64,000 nucleotides of DNA, taken from assembly GCF_050948215.1 (NCBI RefSeq), contig NC_135152.1, positions 9,024,310 to 9,088,309 on the forward strand, written 5' to 3'. The notes beneath the pieces were generated by a model. It ran no database searches, had not been told where the DNA came from, and saw only the letters and a list, made by a program, of their open reading frames with translations. Position 1 is the first letter of the stretch. The number at the start of each line of letters is the position of its first letter. Both the position numbers and the translations under genes were made by a program. The stretch is from Halictus rubicundus. Its lineage: Eukaryota > Arthropoda > Insecta > Hymenoptera > Halictidae. Shown piece by piece: positions 47,681-59,565 of this stretch.

Positions 47681-47849
47681 CAACCTGGATTTTTATGCAT
47701 TTATGATAAGAATAGTGTAAAGATCGAGAGCACTTCGGAATATGTATTGCATTATTTTCTTATTATTGAAAGAATGAAATTTTTATTTGACTCTTGTTTT
47801 TCGCAATTAGCGGAGAAAATTGTTATTTTCCATAAAGATTCGCAGTCTA
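47681..47849 (-). repeat. hAT-like MITE, diverged reverse copy
   Basis: The left side GGATTTTTATGCATTTATGA and right side CATAAAGATTCGCAGTCTA correspond to the right and left ends of the full copies read on the opposite strand. The interior is diverged, and no target duplication is evident. Confidence 0.6.
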
Positions 47850-49617
47850 CGTGTGACCGAGCTTCATGGCACCGATTTGAACACAGGTGAAGGAAACTCG
47901 GACTGTTCCGAACGTATCGGAACAATTAAGAGCCGGAAGGTGGGGGAAGTTGGTCAGCCTTTATTGCCCGAACGACCTTGTACCCCGACGTGTTCGGATA
48001 AACGAGGTTATACTGTACATACTCTGCGAACGATCCGTTCGATTGTGATTTCGACGCGTGGGGTCGGCGCACGTGTCACGATAGAAGGTCTTACGTTGTT
48101 GCGGTTTCGATGAAACCAACGAGGAAAACTTTCGGTCAAAACTTGAATTTCGATTTCGCCGAAATTTTGCATACACTTAGATATCCGTTCGCTGTGTGAG
48201 ATCATTTCAGTTGACTCATGTTTCATTAATATTTATGTTTGTTTTTCGGTCAGCCTAATATTATATTTATGAGTTCATTCCAAGGAACATTTTTTGATAT
48301 TTTTTTACATTAAATTTTCGACGTTCGACTAACTATATTTAAACCATTCTGATTTCGAAACCCCGCGTCGTTGAACAGGAATCGGCTGACGCGTTTGATC
48401 ATAACCAACCGATTCTACTTCTTGTGAGCGCTAACTCACGAAAAAATGTTACTCAATTATTATCTAGAATTAATCCCCAAGCTCGCTCGTAGTTGTCATT
48501 TGGTTCCTGTTCACCTAACGGCGTACGCCTCGTATTACACGCTTCAGACAGCGAATAAAATACGTGAGTTTCACCGAAATATATGCATTAAGTCTTGATA
48601 TAAATTGAATAAGAAACCTCGGGCATCCGCGCAGAATTTTTCGCGCAGCGTGATTTAGTAACTATGAGGATCAAGCCCGGTTTGCAGCCTGGAGGCAGAG
48701 ATCGTTAACATCGGCCGAAGCGCAGTACCTAACCCAGATCGGTATCCTCGAACAATGATACTGCACGGCGCGGTGCACGAGGAGATCGGATACACGCGCG
48801 CTTCCAGAAATAATTTCCATGCGATCGTCGAATACCAATAATTCACGGACGGTTTCCTCGGGCCATCTTTCGACGCATCGGGGAAATACGCGCGCGGCTC
48901 GGTCGAGGCCGATCGTCGTTGCTCAAAGTGTCGTCGCCATCAAATTAACATACGAAATCCAGTCGGCCGTAGCCGCGTATATCTCGTTTAATGGCCGGCA
49001 GTAGTATTACTCGCGAGCAGAAACGGCCCCGGTACATCACACGCCCAGTTGTCTCGACACTGTGCCGTTGTTTGCGCACGTCGAAACTCGATACTCGACA
49101 CGGTTCGACACCGTGTGCCGATCGATCGAATACGGAACCGGGGGTGGCGGAGGAGAGCGAGAGACGGGACGTGAAAAAAGATACACGAACGGGGGATTAA
49201 CAATCCCGAACATTGCGCGCCGCCGAGTATATCGAGAAAACAAACCCCTGAGAAAAGGTACGAGACCGCGTCTTGCCTCGCGAGTCTCACGGCGATTGGC
49301 CGTTTCGCGATTATGTAACTGGAAAACGCGTGAGACGATGAAAACGGAGATCCGCGGGGATACGATCTTGGGAAGCGCGCCAGCGGGAAATTATACGTTC
49401 AGTTTTCTTTTTTTTTTTTTTCTCGAACGATCCCACTTCCCTGCCCCGGATGGTTAACGGGGTATTCTGATTTTCTGAACTTTTAGGAATTTTTTTAAAG
49501 AAAACTACTGAACCTTTTGCATTGGTATTTTGCGTACACATTTATTGGTATTTAAAGTACGTCTGTGATTTTTTTCAAGTAACAATAATAAAAATTACGT
49601 GAGTTATATATGTTTTT
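47850..49617. other. Non-genic stretch
   Basis: CG-rich at 48650-49400, where up to four frames overlap. A 131-codon frame at 49062-49457 ends in a poly-T-coded F run. AT-rich without features at 48200-48360. Confidence 0.5.
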
Positions 49618-50141
49618 ATAGGGTGCGTTTCGAAAAACATGGGTCGACGGTCGCTAAGATTTCAGTCTGTCTACTGATCGGAAACAATAAAGTTGTTTGT
49701 TAATCAATATGAATATAGTTATGTCCCGAACTAAAAGATACTAAAAATCGTGGGTATTTAGAAAATGGCGGTATTTCAAAGTCTAATTGCCGATCTTTTT
49801 TAATTTTTCGGCCTTCACAACACGATAAAAAAAAAAATATGAGGAAAATGGTTGGATTTAAACAAATTCGGTACGTGCGATAACAGAGTGGGTGTGTTAA
49901 AAGATTCTCTCAAAATGTCAAGCCAATCCATCAAGCGGAACTTGAGATGTCGTGACAATCGTTTCGAAAAAGGTGGTTTCTAGATAAACGTGCTTAAAGA
50001 TTCAACTATAAATATCTCGCAACGCGGAAAAATAGGTGCCCGAAATCTCGGAGACGCATTCACCTTGGAAAGATTTGTGACCATAAGATGTCCCCTTTTG
50101 GGAAATGATTGTGTGCGAAAATGCACACGGGACACCCTGTA
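49618..50141. mobile_element. Possible non-autonomous element with AGGGTG ends
   Basis: TATAGGGTGCGTTTCG on the left and, reversed, TACAGGGTGTCCCG on the right give a short imperfect TIR of the same style as the elements at 6896 and 8855. The 524-bp interior has no long frame. The short, imperfect ends make the borders provisional. Confidence 0.4.
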
Positions 50142-50544
50142 TTGCCATCGGAGAATACACAGGAATCCAATAAATCCTTCCTTCTTCTTCTTCTAAGAAA
50201 TTCTGAATGCCGAGGAAGTTCTAATCACTGCACTCGTAAATTAAATCGTAGTTCAGGAGGTTAAGGAGCAAGCTGGAAACAGAACGAACGGTCATACGGT
50301 ATAATTGGTGTCATGCGAAATGGCGATCCGAAGCAGACGGTATCTAAAACGTGGACTGGTCCGCGTTTACGGTACTCTCCGAACACTCGGGACTTCGTAC
50401 GTTAATTTGATAACGACACTCCCCGGTCATCCGGGTGTATATTTCGTCGGGACGTCAAACCTTCCCCTCGGGGTGTGTCTCGTAAAACGCCCCCGCCGTT
50501 TCTATGGATCGCAAACTCGCAGTTAGTAACTCTGCACTCGCAGC

Positions 50545-50560
50545 ACGCGCGCGCGCGCAG
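50545..50560. repeat. Alternating (GC)n tract
   Basis: CACGCGCGCGCGCAGC: short alternating purine-pyrimidine run. Confidence 0.8.
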
Positions 50561-50680
50561 CAACAGCAGGGCTCGACCGTGCGCTGCCGCGCAATTGCAA
50601 TATGTTACCGGCCACGAAATCCCATGTACGCCCTTGAATTATTGCAGTTATAAAAGTATTTATACTTATTATTGACGGTG

Positions 50681-50699
50681 GCGCGCGCGCGCGCGCGCT
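50681..50699. repeat. Alternating (GC)n tract
   Basis: GGCGCGCGCGCGCGCGCGC, about nine GC units, the longest such run in the window. Confidence 0.9.
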
Positions 50700-51190
50700 C
50701 GCGGGACGAACGCGTCTCGACGCGCTAGCGCCGAGGTGTTGTTGATGGGGCATTCAAGAGCACGCTTACGCGCTCGAATAATGTATTTATGTACCATTGA
50801 GACGTGGAACAAAGAACTTTACATCATCCCAGAAGGGGAGGCCGCGGGCCGCCCGCAAAAATCATATTTAAACGCGCCGGGGAGACGAACATAGCGGCCC
50901 GTAAATATAATTTGAATGCCGCGCTTTCAAACAGCATCCCCGCGTGAGTAACTGTCCCATTATCATAATCTGCCCCGAGTTATTCCACGGAATATAACAC
51001 TGTCCAATATTTTTTCAAATAGGTATTGCGTTTATTGGAAACGCTGCGAGCATCGTAATTCTCACCCTTGCGTGGGCGGCCGGGATCCCAGGGATCTATA
51101 GTGCGTCGACGAAACGTTGACACACTTGGATTTGATCGAGACACAATTTAGATCTGTTCAACTCTTAACAAGCAATTTATTAAAACACAG

Positions 51191-51238
51191 GAAAATTAAA
51201 GCGAAAGAATTCTTTCAGAAAATTAAAGCGAAAGAATC
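51191..51238. repeat. 27-bp direct duplication
   Basis: GAAAATTAAAGCGAAAGAAT at 51191 recurs at 51218 with TCTTTCA between. Confidence 0.9.
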
Positions 51239-53454
51239 AATTTAATAATTTCTCAAGCGTTCCTGAAGCTCGAACGTACACGAGAGATATGTAGTAAAAT
51301 ATCCGTTACTCATCCGAATGAAATATAATAAACAATCGTCGAACCTTTCTCACTTGAACAATGAGCAAACCCTAAGCAGCGACTTAAACTAATGAATTCC
51401 ACGTTGTTTACGAAAGGAAACGAGATGCGAGGCTTAAGAATCGTCTTGTTCCACCGATAACGATCCATTTTTCGTGTTAATTGCGACGGATAATTAAAGA
51501 AGACTTCCGCGTTAATTTCTCGCATCCTGTTCGAGCGCGGCGCTCGCCTCTTCATTATTCTGGAACAATTCAATCATGCGCGGTTGCGGTCGCGTACACG
51601 GGCCGACCTTATGGATAGATCTGATTATTTCTTTCTCACGATTGAGTGCTCCATCGGGCACGCTCGCTCGCCGGACAACATGAATGGCAGCTACAGGCTT
51701 CGGTACTTACGCCTAACGACGGCTTTCCACGGTAAAAGAATTATCGACGATGTGGCCGAGTCGAAAGTGCGCTTAATACCTCGTAAAAAAAAAACAGAAT
51801 GTGCATAATCCGACGCCATAACGCACTCGACGGTTGCGCAAGATGCGTCGGCGGTTTACGGTTCGATTTCCTGCGCCGGAAATGAAATCGTTCGCGGAAT
51901 CATCGCGACGGAATGCCGGGTACTCTTGCTTTTTATTGGCCGCCAACTGGTCAGGCACATTTCGGACAATGCTCGCGAGAAGTAACGTGATCCCTGAAAA
52001 ACGGGACCAAAAGAAGCACTGAAGAAGTAATTAACTATGCTGAATTAACACTTTATTCTACTTCTCTCTAATTCTGTCTACATATTAGAAGCATCGAGAG
52101 ACTGCGAAAAAGTTTTTCAAAATAATTCATCTATTAGGTAGGAATATTTGTTTCGAGCATCGAGGTGCGAGTGAATGTAACGACGCTTTCGATTGAATTG
52201 AATCTTTTTAAAAATCTGAAGAATGAATCTGAATTCACAGCAAGTATACATTATACATAAGCTCTATTCAATTTCATAGTTCCTAAGAGATATCGTCGTT
52301 TCCATAAAACATGAATTTGTCGTCGCTTACATTAACCTCATCTTGGAAGAAAAGCAACGCGTAATGTTAGAACAGTCACACGGTTGTTTCGCACGGTTGG
52401 GACACAATGATTAATTGAAATCGATTTGTCAAATGCGAGAGGGCGTCGGAATAGGACAATGTGATAAAGCGATTGTCAATAAAGTTACGTATAATAACGT
52501 AGACTAAATAACAGGTAAGTCGCGAATATTCTTAATACCAGCCTGCACGGAATATATTTAACTTAATTAATACCTTGCGCATAAGCGACAATGTAATCGA
52601 TACGGATAATTTTCATTATACAAACCGAACCGAGTGAGGATACGGTTCACTCGCGATTAAGCAAATTACACGTGACACATATTCCCGAGCGGCGACAATC
52701 TACAGCAAGGATAACTGCGCGACGCTGAGCGTCTCGTGGGACGGAATATTAAATCATGATAATTATTGACCTTACGCGTGCTCCAATGAGAATCAGGCGT
52801 CGGGCTTTCCGTCGCCTGTTGTACCGACGTGCAACGAAGCATCCTGCAGCCTGCATCTGTGCAGTCGTCCGTAAAAAAGCGAAGGCCGGCGCAATATGCT
52901 AAACGATGAAAGAAAGTCGTTCGCGATCTAGAAATTCAAGGTTCGCGTTGCGGAAGAAGTGCGTGTTGAACCGTGGGAAAAATTCTGTTCGATGCAACAA
53001 GGATTCTATACACTATTGGGCGTACAATCAACTATTCTCTTAATGGTCAATTAGCGTAATTTATAGTCCGCTGGCAATTATGCAAATCGAACTGTTTCTG
53101 GAATAATTTATTCGGGATTCTATTGTGTGATAAATTAGATTCGAACCAGGCGAGAGTTCACTTGTATTTTATTTTTACAATGAAACTGAATCCTCCGGTC
53201 GATGAAGGAAATTCTGATCTTTATTACATTACCAACGGAAATGCAAATTTGCATAAACATCCATACCCTTTGCACTCGACCGTCCCGCCCGAGAGGACAC
53301 CGTAAAGATCAGCAATTTACATGTCCCTTCTGAGAATATATAAAAAGAATGCTGACAATTATCTACAAGATCTACTCTTCTTATTTCATAAATCTGAATC
53401 CATAAAATTCCACGCTGAATTCCATCAAAATATGGTAATTCTCACCATAGATAA

Positions 53455-53616
53455 TAAAAATAGATTTTATGCATTTAGGACAAAACTGTAATTTAAGAAA
53501 TTGGAAAAATTAGAAGAAGTCTATCGCCGCGATACTTTTGATCTACTCAAATTATTGAGAAAAGACAAAAATTGTGGCACCTGTTTCCTGAAATTCGAAT
53601 AAAGATCCACAGTCTA
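53455..53616 (-). repeat. hAT-like MITE, diverged reverse copy
   Basis: TAGATTTTATGCATTTAGGA on the left and GATCCACAGTCTA on the right match the two family ends in reverse orientation. The middle CTACTCAAATTATTGAGAAA is loosely similar to the copy at 30041. Borders are approximate and no target duplication was seen. Confidence 0.55.
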
Positions 53617-54495
53617 ATGAATGAATGCGTTCGAGTGAACTGATACATGACTTGGGAAAAGAATCCGAGCCTAGTGGCTAGGCGACAGTTCGAGGTGTTA
53701 ATATTACAAACTCCGGATCTATTTATCGCCGTGACTAATGAGCGCAGCATGCTTTTTCTCGATGGCAGGGCAAAAGGTCGAGAAGCGGTGGGAACATCGA
53801 TCCTCGCGGACTCCTGGGGCCCGGGACAGTGTGAATCGGGCACACCTCTCGAAAATATCGTCCTCCCGCGTTCTAGCTCGTAAAGTAAACAGCGCGGCGC
53901 GATTCGGTGGCCTTTGAGGAGCCGCTGAGAGGCGTAGCGACTATGCAACCCGTCTAGGAGACGATGTTAGAGAGGCCCTCGCGAGCATAAATCGCCTAGG
54001 AGAGATAAAACGTCGTAGATGGAAGGTGGAACGTGGACGCAGGCTCACGCGTGCAACGTGAACGTGACCCTCGCTGCCCGGGTGATTTGTGAAACAAACT
54101 GCTACCAACTCACTGCTGAGACTCTTTCGGGCCCCAGCCCTGGGAAAAAAACTATCCTGGAATCACCCGATCGAACCCAGCGTGAAACTTTCTTTCGACC
54201 ACTGACGCTGCGGCTGCCATTGCTTCGCAATGACACACATTCTGAGACGCGGACAATGGCTCGCCGAGCAGCATCGATAAATCGTAAAAATATCAAATCG
54301 AGTACCCACTATTTCTATTAACCGTGCTTCTCATTCGTGCGTTTCGGATATTAACAATTTTTCAAGCGGTTATACAACCTCAGAAATCTAAACGAGACAG
54401 CAGAATTTGAATTTTTATTGGGAATGTTAGCCAACGTCTTCAGCCTGTCTGCATACGCCAGTCTGTATCTACTGCCAGAAGAAATTGGAATATGA
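53617..54495. other. Non-genic stretch
   Basis: Frames of 78-133 codons occur on both strands at 53547-53948 and 54019-54321 over the same bases; none shows a motif. Confidence 0.5.
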
Positions 54496-54503
54496 ATAAT
54501 AAG

Positions 54504-54689
54504 TAGACTGCGGATCTCTATGCAAAATAAAAACTTTCAAATTGCAACGAGCTCGGCTGAAATAAATATTTAATTTCTTGTTACATATGTTTGCTAGGTT
54601 GGAAATAATATAATCGTATATCTAAATACTTCAAATGTTTTTACTGTCTTAAATTAGACCTACCCATTTTCATTAAAATCCGCAGTCTA
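54504..54689 (+). mobile_element. hAT-like MITE, best-preserved copy
   Basis: TAGACTGCGGAT at the left end and ATCCGCAGTCTA at the right end are exact 12-bp inverted repeats. ATAATAAG lies directly outside on both sides (54496-54503 and 54690-54697), a perfect 8-bp target duplication. The 186-bp interior shares CAAATGTTTTTACTGTCTTA and CTACCCATTTTCATTAAAAT with the other copies. The duplication length points to hAT, although the tip TAGAC is not the classic CAGNG-like hAT start. Confidence 0.9.
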
Positions 54690-54697
54690 ATAATAAG

Positions 54698-56001
54698 CGA
54701 GCCGTAGTTATATTACATGAAAATACAATAATATCGGAGGATGTTACGTCTGTCTTACGCAAGCCACGCTGAACTTTGTTAAACTTTATTTGCGTTTTTG
54801 AATACCTTCCTCAAGAACGATGATACGCTATTTTTATTTTACTTCCGCAGCAATTGCAGGCAAGTCTTCGTAACTATAAACGTAAAAATATGAAAAGAAT
54901 AGGGCAATTAATCGAAAAGGATTCCACGTTGAGCCAGCCTGTTTTAGTAATTCAGGATTCGCTTGCGCAACCGAGCCGAAAGGAGAAACAGGCGTGCTCG
55001 AAGGGGAAGGAGCATTCGAAATAAGAGCAGAGACCAGCGAAGCGACCGTATCTGCATAGAAACGGTGCGTAAACCGTGGATTGCGAACGATTCAATAGAG
55101 TATTTCCTACGACCATAAACGAGCACAAGAAGGCAAGTGTTTTACGAGCGAGTTAGCTTGTCAGGAGGCTGCGACTTTTATGACGATCTCCGCAACATCC
55201 CCGTACTCTTTGTTCATTGTTCTAACCACGCCTCCGATACAAAGGAGAATAAATTTCATGCGATCTTATCCTGGGAACGGGAATATCGGCGATCTATAAC
55301 GAAAAATGTGATACTTCTTGACGGGGGGGGGGGGACGAGAGGATTGGAACGGGGAAGCAAAAAATGGGTCCCTGGTCATGTGTAAAACATTTCAATCTCG
55401 TGTTCATCTAACAAGCCAACCGCTTATACTATTCTTAAAAAAACGATGGAGGCTCACTTTTGCAAAAGCTCGCAATTTCGATTGATTTTGCGTTTGACGT
55501 TTGGCGAAATTGAATAAATTCCACAAAGGAAATAAATGTGGCCAATTATACCCTTATATAAAAAGATAGACGTATTTTTACAGAAAGGATGCAAAATTAT
55601 ATGAAAAGCTAGACATCATTTTATATAGTAAAATTAAATATTTAATCTCGGTGTATCCGTGAAAACCGAGTCCAATCGATGCGAAGAACGAATAAGAGTT
55701 AAATCTGTGCAAAAGTTAGTGTCGATAAGCATGTCCGGTATAAGTGTCACAGTTTTAGTGAATGGTGGTGCGAGCGGTTTCGCGTTACTTTCGGTTTTAC
55801 GGCAACGCGGCATGAAAGATGAGCGAACGGGCAGGAAGAAATGGCTTTCACGATGACACGTAACAGCGAGAGTGACCGATAGCTAGGCTCGGACACGGTT
55901 GACGAACCTTCGGCGTTGGATGGAGCCAAGGTCGGGATAGGATAACGCTGTCCGTTTTTCAGCCGGGACACGGCGCGGCGTATAGCCGGCGACACACTTA
56001 C
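54698..56001. other. Non-genic stretch, possible intron on the minus strand
   Basis: It includes a G12 run and a 66-codon plus frame at 55659-55856 without support. If the frame at 56002-56297 is an exon, this interval would be its downstream intron. No second exon was located. Confidence 0.4.
55323..55334 (+). repeat. G homopolymer, 12 bases
   Basis: An uninterrupted G run within GACGGGG...GGACGAG. Confidence 0.9.
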
Positions 56002-56297
56002 GAGACGTTGACCTCGGCGACCGGCTCTGTAAACACGGTGAATATCTTCATTTGCGTGTTTGTAGGCGGCCCTGGTGCCGAGAGAGCCCGTATGCACTCG
56101 GAATAAGTGGGCAGCTGCTGCAACGGCTCTCTCGCAGACTCGAATCCTATCTGGGTAACCCGGTCCCAGAAACTCGTTCCGCCCTTCCGCGGATCCTGCT
56201 GAACCGTACCACGCCACGGTCGCCTTCGAACCGGCCAGGAAGCGGACGTCGAAATTCTTTCGGCCGCCTCTTCCTTGTGGGTGAACAGGAATTGCAA
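56002..56297 (-). CDS. Open frame ending at a strong splice donor (unassigned)
   Basis: Read on the minus strand, the frame runs through GFESAREPLQQLPTYSECI and MKIFTVFTEPVAEVNV and would be cut after GTCAACGTCTC by GTAAGTGTG at 56001-55993, a near-ideal donor. The composition looks protein-like. Against this, no good pyrimidine-rich acceptor lies upstream, another minus frame (55747-56352, 201 codons) is open over the same bases, and part of the sequence (around 56151-56190) recurs at 57097-57140. That recurrence suggests a repeat or a duplicated segment. I do not recognise the peptide. Confidence 0.25.
56151..56190. repeat. Segment also found at 57097-57140
   Basis: CTGGGTAACCCGGTCCCAGA, then AACTCGTTCCGCCCTTCCGC, then GGATCCT parallels GTGGGTAACCCGGTTCCGAA, ACTCGTTTCGCCCTTTCAAG, GATCCT about 940 bp further on. 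Same orientation. Confidence 0.7.
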
Positions 56298-56630
56298 TCG
56301 ATACGCTTACACGGGACGACTCCACTATCCCGCCAACTTCAACCAAGTTCACCTCTATGCGCAGGACAATTCAAGGATTTACACGTCTGACTCAATTTTT
56401 ACAAATTTTCTGCTTCCCTTCCCTCTCTTTCTCTCTCTCTCTCTCTTTATTGCAAACCTGGTATACATAGTTAACACCATGATTAGAACTTCTTTGACGT
56501 TCAGAATTTCTTAAAAGAACAGGAATTCATAGAGGAATTTATTTACACAGGAATTCCTTAAGAGAACAGGAATTTATTTGTAGGAACAATCTCGCGAAGA
56601 GAACACACGGTTCTATGTATTTGTCCAAGG
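56298..56630. other. Non-genic stretch with (CT)n and a short duplication
   Basis: CTCTCTCTCTCT lies at 56428-56447. AAGAACAGGAATTCATAGAG at 56513 recurs, modified, as AGAGAACAGGAATTTATTTG at 56562. Confidence 0.6.
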
Positions 56631-56735
56631 CGACCTCGGTGTCGCTATGTAAACAGTAGTTTAAAGCGACCTTGGTATCGCTATGTAAACAGTAGTTTAA
56701 GACCTTGATGTCGCTATGTAAATAGTAGTTAGTAA
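56631..56735. repeat. Three tandem units of 34-36 bp
   Basis: Units at 56631, 56667 and 56701 each read (C)GACCTYGRTRTCGCTATGTAAA followed by YAGTAGTT. Confidence 0.9.
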
Positions 56736-57096
56736 CGATATTTTCGGAATTGTTTTTATCGTCGTTTGTAGAGCACTCGATACCGCTAAAGTACGGCTCA
56801 AAACATTTTTTATTTTATGGCCGCAAAAGGCCACGAAAAATAAACGAACCAATAAGAAAAATCGTTGTACATTTTGTAGGCACTTTGACTTTCCAGATAT
56901 AAAAGAATAGCAGTTAGAGGATGATTGGATAGGCTACCGGTTAGTTTCCCGCACTTCCAGATGAAACGATCAGACGAAATCGCCGAGGAATTCGTTGCAC
57001 GAGGTTAAATTTGCGGATGGCAGGGCGGAACGATGCGAGAAATTCGGCGGAGGATCGGCCGAGCAAAAAGTAATGTATATCGTGTCTTATGTGGGT

Positions 57097-57140
57097 AACC
57101 CGGTTCCGAAACTCGTTTCGCCCTTTCAAGGATCCTCGAA
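57097..57140. repeat. Second copy of the 56151 segment
   Basis: See 56151. The copies differ at several bases and by a one-base gap, which changes the reading frame between them. Confidence 0.7.
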
Positions 57141-57216
57141 GCCGGGTTTCGCCGAAACCTCCAGGAAGTAGCAGGATAATGTCGCGCGACGGCATTTTTT
57201 CGCGAAGGAGATTCAT

Positions 57217-59282
57217 TCACCGTTGATAGTAAAACCGCGTTTTATGGGCCGAGGTGTGAATCGTGCTACGGGAAAGACCTTAATGCGAATTAGTGTTATT
57301 TAAACGTACATAATACAGCAAATTAGAGATGAAATATGTCTAAAGCTGGCATATTATATACACCTATAACCAACATAAATTTAAATATGGAAACTACAAG
57401 ATTTACTGAACGGTCAACCCCAGTCATCAACCAGGTCATCAACCCCAGATGATCGGAATAAGTAAGTTATTGCTGGACCAACTGACCGACTGATCAAATA
57501 ATTAAATGATCGAATAACTGTGTAACAGAGTGATCGAATCATTGGATGGCAGAATTGAATCGCCAAATAATAGAAAGCGTCGAATTATTCAATAAGGGTG
57601 AGGTAATATTGAGTAATGGTCGGAGAAACAATAGAAGATAGCAACCTCAAGTAACAATTTTCGCCTGTTAACATTAAGAAAATCTCGGGGCAACCGTTTC
57701 AAAACATATTATTCACCTGTTAATACACCCGAGGCGCTCGGATTTCGCAAGCGAACGTTAACACCTTCGGGTAGAGCAGAAATTGCACAATAATAGCACA
57801 GCTCCCCTTTCCGCAGCATAGTTTGCCGAAAGCACATGTTTTCCGGCGCAAGTACGATGCTAATTAAATATTTTACAATCGACACACCGCATCTCCCAGA
57901 CGATCTTAAGACCGTTCGAAAGTTTCTGCGAACAGAGAGCAAAATGCTTGGCACACAGAGAAAGACATAACGCACTTGTTAACTTTAATGGCGGACCTAT
58001 TAAATTAGATTGGCCAGGAGATACTGATGTCAATACCAGTTAAACCGTAATATGATCGTAATATTCAGACAAACAGAGTCCCTTTAATTAACTCGTTTCT
58101 ATAGCGTCGTCGCTGAATGGGGTCGTTAACCAACGTGGATATACCCCCATCGATTTTATGGCGTGCACCCAAAACTAGCGGCTGCATGCTGGCTAGAATA
58201 ATGCACCGCGCGAGCACAGAAACTAATTCAATTAGCAGTTGTTAGACTCGAAACTTGACGGTATCCGTTTCGAACCGCGACTGCCCGATGTTGCAGAAAT
58301 AATTGGACACAGAACCGATCGAGATCTAGATCTATCGAACGAAATCCTGGACGTTGTACGCTTCCGGGCAAGGGGTTCCAATCGCTTGGCACAATTTATT
58401 AAAATTACACGGGGTGTATTCCGATCAGATCAGAACCTGACACTGACCCAAATTCGCGAAATGTTTCTTCGACATCTTCCAACAGTCTCTTGTTAAACAT
58501 TTGCTCAAACTTTTTCAATAATTCGACTAACAGACACGCGAAAAAATTGAAAAATATATTTGATCTTCGCCGTGGGACCAATTATAGAAAGAATCAGTTC
58601 AGATGTGCGATTTGTGTATTTTTAATTATTAATTTAGTATTTTTATTTTTAGGATAAAATGTCGATCCTCGTGAGAAGAAGCGAGCACATAAAATGAACG
58701 ATGAAATCAGGGCTCCGGCAGTGTTGTCGGGGCTGTTTCTGTTTTCGATGGCAACTAAAAGATAAGAAATTAGCAAAAACCCGCAAGGTTTGTAGGGAAC
58801 GTGTGGGGCAATTCTCACCGCAAACGGGCGACCGATAAAGATGAACCTTTCGATCGCCGTTGGCGGTGTCGCGTGAACCATCGGCAGACTTTCTCCGCTC
58901 GATTGGAAACCACGGAGAAGACTGGATCCCAACGATCCAGGGGAACGTGAACTTTCGAATGCGTAGGTTACTTTTGCGTCACCTTTCGGGATCGTTAGCT
59001 CGAATGTCGTGCATTCGACTCGCCTTTGCGGCGCGATATACATACCCCGAGCACAGCCTTTTCGTTTCCTCTTTAATTGACTTCTCGTAACTTATAGATC
59101 CGCCGAGATCCTGGTGTTCTCCATTCCTCGGCGACTAGCGAACCTTCGCGATCCTTTGGGATCACAACGGGAAATTGAAAATCACCTTCTTGTGCTTGAA
59201 AATTTCTCAATGTTCGCTTCAATTCGAATTACGTGCGGATCATACTCAAGAAATGTAGGAGAATTAAATAGGCCATAATAGT
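57217..59282. other. Non-genic stretch
   Basis: Short direct repeats of GTCATCAACC occur near 57420-57440. An 85-codon plus frame (58239-58496) and a 149-codon minus frame (58594-59043) show no domains; the former lacks an ATG at its beginning. Confidence 0.5.
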
Positions 59283-59394
59283 AATAATCGGCACCTTCGA
59301 TCCCAACCAATTTTATTTAATTCGTAAGTGTGTCACTTAACCCCTTGACATACGAATTAAATAAAATTGGTGGTGATCGAAGGTGCCGATTATT
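59283..59394. other. Long imperfect palindrome, 44-bp arms
   Basis: The left arm (59283-59326: AATAATCGGCACCTTCGATC ... TTTAATTCGTA) and right arm (59351-59394) are reverse complements with about two mismatches, around a 24-nt loop containing TTAACCCCTTGACA. The right arm is the start of the TTAA element at 59337; the left arm lies outside it. Confidence 0.92.
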
Positions 59395-59547
59395 ATTCAA
59401 CTTATTATTTCTATAAGCTTAACAATGAATTTTCGCGTAGATTCAAGGCAAATGTGTTCCTGGGCTGACAACTGAAACGTTGAAATAGTAATATTTGCTA
59501 TTAATATTTTTTTGCTTTTGAGAAGTCTTCTTAGGTCAAGGGATTAA
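59337..59547. mobile_element. TTAA-bounded MITE, CCCCTTGAC type
   Basis: The left TTAACCCCTTGAC and right GTCAAGGGATTAA are mirror images with one mismatch; the edges are TTAA. The interior is AT-rich and non-coding, 211 bp. An inverted copy of its first 50 or so bases sits immediately to the left, sharing the same TTAA. Confidence 0.75.
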
Positions 59548-59565
59548 AGTTCGAGTTGGACAGTA

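Larger units (their letters stand above)
50142..53454. other. Non-genic stretch
   Basis: CG-rich 50300-51100 with alternating CG tracts, then AT-rich. Small frames (60-87 codons) only. No dispersed repeat recognised between 51240 and 53450. Confidence 0.5.

Noticed and set aside
55747..56352. 201-codon minus-strand frame
   Set aside because: It overlaps another open minus frame and plus frames in CG-rich DNA; it has no motif and includes the repeated 56151 segment. The overlapping frame with the splice donor was kept instead, at low confidence.
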